Shown piece by piece: positions 45,638 to 48,207 of a DNA stretch of 48,207 nucleotides. Below the pieces are notes generated by a model, which had not been told where the DNA came from, did not search any database, and worked only from the letters and a program-made list of their open reading frames with translations. The stretch lies in contig JARCMD010000079.1 of the NCBI GenBank assembly GCA_030248885.1, positions 1-48,207 of the forward strand, given 5' to 3'. The DNA comes from Leptolyngbyaceae cyanobacterium MP9P1.79 (lineage in GTDB: Bacteria > Cyanobacteriota > Cyanobacteriia > JARCMD01). Numbering within the stretch: position 1 is the first letter of the stretch; every line of letters begins with the position of its first letter. The translations under genes were made by a program, and so were the position numbers.

Positions 45638-45912
45638 CCCTCATCCCCCAACCCCTTCTGCCAGAACGGGAGAAGGGGAGCCGGATTGAAGTCCCTCTCC
45701 CCTCTTGGGCTTGTCATTACCAACATTTTTGAGAAATCGAAGATTTCTCAAAAATGTAAATTCTAAAACCCAATGCCTTCGTTACTAACTGTCAATAAGT
45801 GGTTACTATTGAGAATAGCAACATAGTCTAGAAACCTGACTGTGCAGGCTTTTTAAGAGATATTGGTAATGGCAAGCCTCTTGGGAGAGGGATTTAGGCT
45901 TCGACGTGAGCG
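45638..45912. repeat. Repeat of the CCCTCATCCCC family, interrupted by a MITE
   Basis: The arms 45638-45709 (CCCTCATCCCCCAACCCCTT ... CCCTCTCCCCTCTTGGG) and 45886 onward (AGAGGGATTTAGG) form one copy of the palindromic family also seen in elements A and C. It is split by the 167-bp element D. Confidence 0.7.
45710..45876. mobile_element. MITE-like element D, 167 bp, with 9-bp target duplication
   Basis: The ends are 14-bp inverted repeats with one mismatch (CTTGTCATTACCAA and, reversed, CTTGCCATTACCAA). CCTCTTGGG is duplicated at 45701-45709 and 45877-45885. A perfect 16-bp hairpin (45723-45738 with 45742-45757, loop GAA) lies next to the left end. The element encodes no protein and is inserted in another repeat. 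Confidence 0.85.
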
Positions 45913-46081
45913 CTCAGCCGAACGGTGAGGGTCTATCCTGGCTGTACAACAGGGTTTCCAGAACCTCCACAAAAACTGTCCGAAGTATTGTTAAATAACA
46001 CCCCTGCTAAATCTCGAACTCGTCAGGAATTCGCAGCTAACCAACGCTGCACCTTTGCAACTGCATCTCTACAGGATCTCG

Positions 46082-46387
46082 TTACGGAAATTTTTTCCTG
46101 AGCCAGCTTTGTAACGTGCGTAGGGGGTCGCTGCTGGTCATTGGATTGGTCGTTGGAGTTGGTTTAGTGCGATCGTGGTACATCGTGCATTCCCTGGCAT
46201 AGGGACGTTGGGGATAGGTGCAAGTGTCATCGGCATGGTAGGTGCAAGTCAGACACAGGGAAGCAGCGCCTGTTGCGCGGTGCAGAGGAATTCCAGGATG
46301 TCCATAGGCTTTCAAAACAGTGAAGCAGCGGGGACAGGTAACGGTTTGAGAGTCGATCGCTTGGTGACACTTGGGACAGTCGGGCAT
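46082..46387 (-). CDS. Small zinc-ribbon protein
   Basis: The 101-residue protein has an N-terminal zinc ribbon (MPDCPKCHQ, then TCPRCF) and a second Cys/His cluster CLTCTYHADDTCTYPQRPYA with RECTMYH, followed by a Thr/Pro-rich linker and a basic end (LQSWLRKKFP). It resembles conserved cyanobacterial zinc-ribbon proteins of unknown function. The start may be the ATG at 46387 or one four codons upstream at 46399. It could bind nucleic acid or protein; nothing shows which. Confidence 0.75.
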   Translation of the reverse strand: MPDCPKCHQAIDSQTVTCPRCFTVLKAYGHPGIPLHRATGAASLCLTCTYHADDTCTYPQRPYARECTMYHDRTKPTPTTNPMTSSDPLRTLQSWLRKKFP

Positions 46388-46457
46388 CAGTCCATTCATC
46401 CAGCACTACATTTTTGCATCATAACCCATGCCTACACTGTCTTGCAGTAGCTAAAGC

Positions 46458-46760
46458 CTAGGAAAACTTCCGAATTTGATACTCGCTGGCTTCGACCAAT
46501 TCGTAAGCGGCTGACATTTGCCGAGAAAATTCCTGTTCCGTTTGGTCTAACACAGCCTTCGGCACACTCTGCCACTGTTCCTGGCTTTCCCACCGAATGA
46601 CGATCGCTACTTCTGTTTGCTCTTGGGGATTAATCCATACTTCTTTATTCACAAATCCGGCAGAACGAGCTAAAACAGGAGTCCAGATTTCAGCATCTTT
46701 TTGGATAAACTGCTCTCTTAGTTCAGCGGCAACTCGAAATTTTAGGTATTCAATGACCAT
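46458..46760 (-). CDS. TIGR03792 family protein
   Basis: The protein of about 100 residues is a small alpha-beta protein with the pattern of a dimeric ferredoxin-like barrel: VIEYLKFRVAAELREQFIQ, WTPVLARSAGFVNKEVWINP and TEVAIVIRWESQEQWQSVP. It matches my recollection of TIGR03792, a cyanobacterial family of unknown function, perhaps monooxygenase-like. The ATG at 46760 is preferred over a TTG at 46769. It is not tightly linked to neighbours. Confidence 0.8.
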   Translation of the reverse strand: MVIEYLKFRVAAELREQFIQKDAEIWTPVLARSAGFVNKEVWINPQEQTEVAIVIRWESQEQWQSVPKAVLDQTEQEFSRQMSAAYELVEASEYQIRKFS

Positions 46761-46914
46761 ATAAACCAAACACTAGATAGTAAAGGCAATGCAATTATAG
46801 GAAATATATTTTAATCCACCTAGGTTAGATATAACCTCAATCATATATCTACAAGTCAATAATCCCTGGCAACCTACGGATCACGGCGCTTAGTTTAAGT
46901 TTCTATCTTTAAAA

Positions 46915-46956
46915 AAGACCTTAGGAGTCAGTGTAACCACCTTCTCTTAAGGTCTT
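46915..46956 (-). terminator. Terminator after the FAS1 gene
   Basis: The stem AAGACCTTA/TAAGGTCTT with a 24-base loop is followed on the minus strand by TTTTTT. It lies about 70 bases after the FAS1 stop codon. Confidence 0.7.
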
Positions 46957-47028
46957 GTCAAGGGCTGCAACTAACGCAGCAAAGCATTGGATTATCACAA
47001 CACTAGATAACCGATTCAGCGCATTCCT

Positions 47029-47634
47029 TTAGTTAGTGGGGGGCATCAGCACGGTATCAATGACATGAATCACGCCGTTGCTGGCTTTGACATCTGCCAT
47101 GACAACCTTGGCATTGTTGACTGTTACCTTACCGCCGGATACACGCACATTCACCGATGCACCTTCAACAGTCTTGACTGGGCCAGTTTTCAGCGTTTTC
47201 GATTCCACTGCACCTGCCACAACGTGGTAAGTCAGAATCTTCCGCAACATGGCTTTGTTTTCTGGCTTCAGGAGCTTTTCCACAGTTCCTTTAGGCAGTT
47301 TTGCAAAGGCAGCCTCGGTCGGGGCAAACACGGTGAATGGCCCTTTCCCAGATAGGGTGTCTACCAATCCTGCTTCTTTGACCGCTGCGACTAGCGTCTT
47401 GAAGTTAGGGTTAGCAGAGGCTACAGCAACGATCGTGCCAACTTTTTGACCCTGGGGCATGGCTCCTGGAGTGGGTTTCACAGGTGGCTTCATGGGCGAA
47501 GACATGGGGCTTGGCGGCGGAGACATGGGGGGGGATTGCATCTGCGCCTGGGATGGAATGCTCACAGCAACTCCGGCGGCGATCGTCAAACCAACAGTCG
47601 CGTAAATGAAACGCCGAGATAAGAAGTCGTTCAT
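47029..47634 (-). CDS. Secreted fasciclin (FAS1) domain protein
   Basis: The 201-residue precursor has a signal peptide ([20 protein letters not shown], cleavage near SQAQ), a Pro/Met/Ser-rich linker (about residues 31-60) and one FAS1 domain (about 65-201) with the H1 motif [15 protein letters not shown], the YH motif LTYHVVAG and the H2 motif [16 protein letters not shown]1 domains act in adhesion or extracellular matrix. I start at ATG 47634; an ATG at 47682 would add 16 hydrophobic residues. It is probably exported to the periplasm or surface. Confidence 0.9.
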   Translation of the reverse strand: MNDFLSRRFIYATVGLTIAAGVAVSIPSQAQMQSPPMSPPPSPMSSPMKPPVKPTPGAMPQGQKVGTIVAVASANPNFKTLVAAVKEAGLVDTLSGKGPFTVFAPTEAAFAKLPKGTVEKLLKPENKAMLRKILTYHVVAGAVESKTLKTGPVKTVEGASVNVRVSGGKVTVNNAKVVMADVKASNGVIHVIDTVLMPPTN

Positions 47635-47724
47635 AGGATATGCTTTAAGCTCTAGGAAAGTAAAGAGAATGAACGGTATCACTGAGTTTCAACCGTCCAA
47701 ACTACTGTAGCTTAATTTGAATGC

Positions 47725-48207
47725 CTAGAAATCCCCGTCTTTTCGCGTTAGCATCAGGCCGAACTTTTCTCCACTGGAGTCACAGGTTTTCCCGTCTGCG
47801 GACCCCTCTACAACCCAATAGGCTCGCACTTTTGAGACTCCAGAGTCATCTTTTTTAAGGGCGTAATACTCCAGGGTGCCGACACAGACCTGTCCATCGC
47901 TACCCCGATCGATAAAAGTACCCTTGTAATTGTCGTTGCAAGCCGTATCACGGTTCCGAGAAAAATCCACAGTACCTTCAAAGTCAACGTCTTTATTCTG
48001 AGTTCTGTAGAACAGAAGTGCGTTGGCTTTGGTTTCACAGACTTTGCCAATATCTTCCATAACGGTCATGCCTGTATCTGAGACATAGATGTAAGGTGTC
48101 GATTGGGAAGCAGGACTTTCAGAAGCTGGACTCTCAGATTCTGGACTTTCAGAAGCTGGACTTTCAGGAGGGTCGCTAGGGGTGGGGGCGATCGGCTCTG
48201 GTGTCGG
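47725..48207 (-). CDS. Secreted protein with Pro/Ser/Glu linker, 5' end cut off
   Basis: The frame is open to the window end, so the N-terminus is missing. The visible part begins with a low-complexity linker built of repeated (A/E)SESP-like units (48105-48207) and continues with a folded domain of about 110 residues holding four cysteines (KVCET, TACND, QVCVG, KTCDSS). The pattern suggests an extracytoplasmic or lipoprotein-type protein with disulfides. I do not recognise the domain. The frame does not need the internal ATG at 48069. Confidence 0.75.
   Translation of the reverse strand, partial: PTPEPIAPTPSDPPESPASESPESESPASESPASQSTPYIYVSDTGMTVMEDIGKVCETKANALLFYRTQNKDVDFEGTVDFSRNRDTACNDNYKGTFIDRGSDGQVCVGTLEYYALKKDDSGVSKVRAYWVVEGSADGKTCDSSGEKFGLMLTRKDGDF

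Overview
The window is a cyanobacterial chromosome segment of 48,207 bases. Evidence includes psbU, three NDH-1 subunit genes (ndhL, ndhD1, ndhF1), the Ycf35/Ycf46 proteins, an NblS/Hik33-type kinase, a zeta-carotene isomerase, a split-intein dnaE and many CGATCG/GCGATCGC (HIP1-type) octamers. The gene set suggests a filamentous Leptolyngbya/Oscillatoria-type organism, but genus cannot be fixed from this sequence alone. No rRNA, tRNA, CRISPR array or complete insertion sequence was recognised.

Layout. 1-9.7 kb: 3' end of an alpha/beta hydrolase, nadB, psbU, an FHA-adenylate cyclase, a DUF3120 membrane protein, a manganese catalase, a grxC-gshB operon, and a broken inositol-monophosphatase-family gene whose lesions can be read (a 99-bp in-frame insertion between 6-bp direct repeats, plus a frameshift). 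9.7-16 kb: ycf35, ycf46 and a ribbon-helix-helix protein with a strong palindromic candidate operator; infC; a secreted protein; ndhL-DUF3007-trpA. 16-24 kb: ndhD1 and ndhF1, a VOC protein, a TrxC-like thioredoxin, Z-ISO and a Ser/Thr kinase.

24-29.4 kb is the most striking part. The two halves of the split-intein DNA polymerase III alpha gene (dnaE-N and dnaE-C) lie on the same strand, in transcription order, separated only by a tandem pair of Uma2-family (PD-(D/E)XK-type) genes. In studied cyanobacteria these halves are far apart. Here the place where a contiguous intein would carry its homing endonuclease holds two putative nuclease genes, and all four genes are tightly spaced.

29.9-32.3 kb carries four genes resembling the start of the Synechocystis slr0144-slr0147 (PAP, photosystem II assembly) cluster: V4R protein, small protein, bilin-less phycobilisome-like globin, V4R protein. 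33.6-36.2 kb is a two-gene overlapping ATPase plus TPR module that may be a STAND-like signalling or defence pair. 36.8-48.2 kb holds mutL and murF (convergent with no gap), a large conserved unknown, an orphan sugar ABC permease, nblS, small zinc-ribbon and TIGR03792 proteins, a FAS1 protein and a truncated secreted protein.

Intergenic DNA is rich in small non-autonomous elements. I could define several by terminal inverted repeats and target duplications: 2449-2618 (9-bp duplication), two 157-bp copies at 2676-2832 and 5256-5412, 36399-36541 (7-bp duplication), 43316-43438 (8-bp duplication) and 45710-45876 (9-bp duplication, nested inside another repeat).
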